This document shows, in pieces, positions 32,686 through 32,811 of a stretch of DNA of 32,811 nt. The stretch covers positions 1 to 32,811 of the forward strand of contig DATKZY010000092.1 in NCBI GenBank assembly GCA_035527715.1. The letters are read 5' to 3'. The notes under the pieces are model-generated. The model did no database searches. It had not been told where the DNA came from and saw nothing but the letters and a program-made list of their open reading frames with translations. The position numbers and the translations under genes are program-made. Numbering within the stretch: position 1 is the first letter of the stretch; the number at the start of each line of letters is the position of its first letter. Origin of the DNA: DSUN01 sp035527715. GTDB lineage: Bacteria; Planctomycetota; PUPC01; DSUN01.

Positions 32686-32811
32686 GGGTGCGTGTAATCT
32701 CCTACGGTCAAGGGTGCAACGTGAACGCCCGTAGGGCGTGGCGGAGTACAGCCCACGGTGCAGCGAAGCGGAACCGTGGGTTTGCGTCCGAGAAGAAGAC
32801 CCAGCCCCCGA
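32686..32811. mobile_element. MITE-like element (family A), second copy, cut by window end
   Basis: It begins GGGTGCGTGTAATCTCC and follows the 23244 copy closely for over 100 bp, including the ACGCCC-GTA-GGGCGT hairpin (32725-32739), whose loop differs by one base, and CCCACGG/CCGTGGG. The 9 bp before it, GCGCGGGAG, resembles the other copy's target GCGCGTCAG. The far end and its flank are outside the window. Confidence 0.85.

Noticed and set aside
32598..32756. N-terminal extension of MetY by 53 residues
   Set aside because: The added part is translated from the MITE and promoter. The ATG at 32597 has AGGAG at the right distance and matches the family's start.

Overview
The window is a high-GC bacterial chromosome segment. 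It most resembles a Planctomycetota or related PVC-group metagenome-assembled genome. The reasons are the dense set of large exported carbohydrate-active proteins, Tat-signal genes, a PQQ-propeller protein opening with DWPQWRGP, a formylglycine sulfatase, DUF4091 and six-hairpin glycosidases, and many dispersed palindromic repeats. The lineage is inferred from gene content only; there is no rRNA or marker gene here.

Layout. 1-3219 (minus): a LamG plus beta-propeller exported protein, then an ADP-ribosylglycohydrolase cut by the window edge. 3352-8879 (plus): a two-gene operon of a tandem alpha/beta-hydrolase esterase and a six-hairpin glycosidase. 8886-13457 (minus): a sugar isomerase/epimerase-like TIM barrel, a PQQ propeller, a thioredoxin-like protein with an in-frame UGA at the first position of its CxxC motif, and a VOC protein. 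13615-15876 (plus): a DUF4091/GH123-like hydrolase. 15911-16533 (minus): a DUF433/DUF5615 toxin-antitoxin-like pair. 16738-23208 (plus): a sulfatase, a membrane-anchored GH5-like hydrolase and a TgpA-type transglutaminase. 23205-28321: a repeat-rich, disturbed region with a complete MITE with target duplication, two copies of a second inverted-repeat element, three truncated genes and one intact six-hairpin protein. 28322-32597 (minus): a protein kinase preceded by the methionine genes metY-metX-metW. The window ends inside a second MITE copy.

How the genes fit together. The central block looks like a polysaccharide-degrading neighbourhood: sulfatase to desulfate, esterase to deacylate, GH5/GH123-like and six-hairpin enzymes to cut glycosidic bonds, and an isomerase to feed the product into metabolism. 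The substrate cannot be told from sequence. metY-metX-metW is an ordinary methionine operon.

The most striking observation is the likely selenoprotein at 11208-12617. Its UGA replaces the first Cys of WCxxC (giving WUVGC), and a 6-bp hairpin with a GGTCT loop follows 17 nt later, as expected for a bacterial SECIS. Also notable are a pair of intergenic hairpins at 12801-13032 with a conserved loop and compensated stems, the MITE with 27-bp inverted repeats and a 9-bp target duplication nested next to a second element, and a run of five hairpins inserted in frame in a decaying Ig-repeat gene. Many transcription units begin with a recognisable sigma-70-like promoter, and three divergent gene pairs have -35 boxes only 13-16 bp apart.
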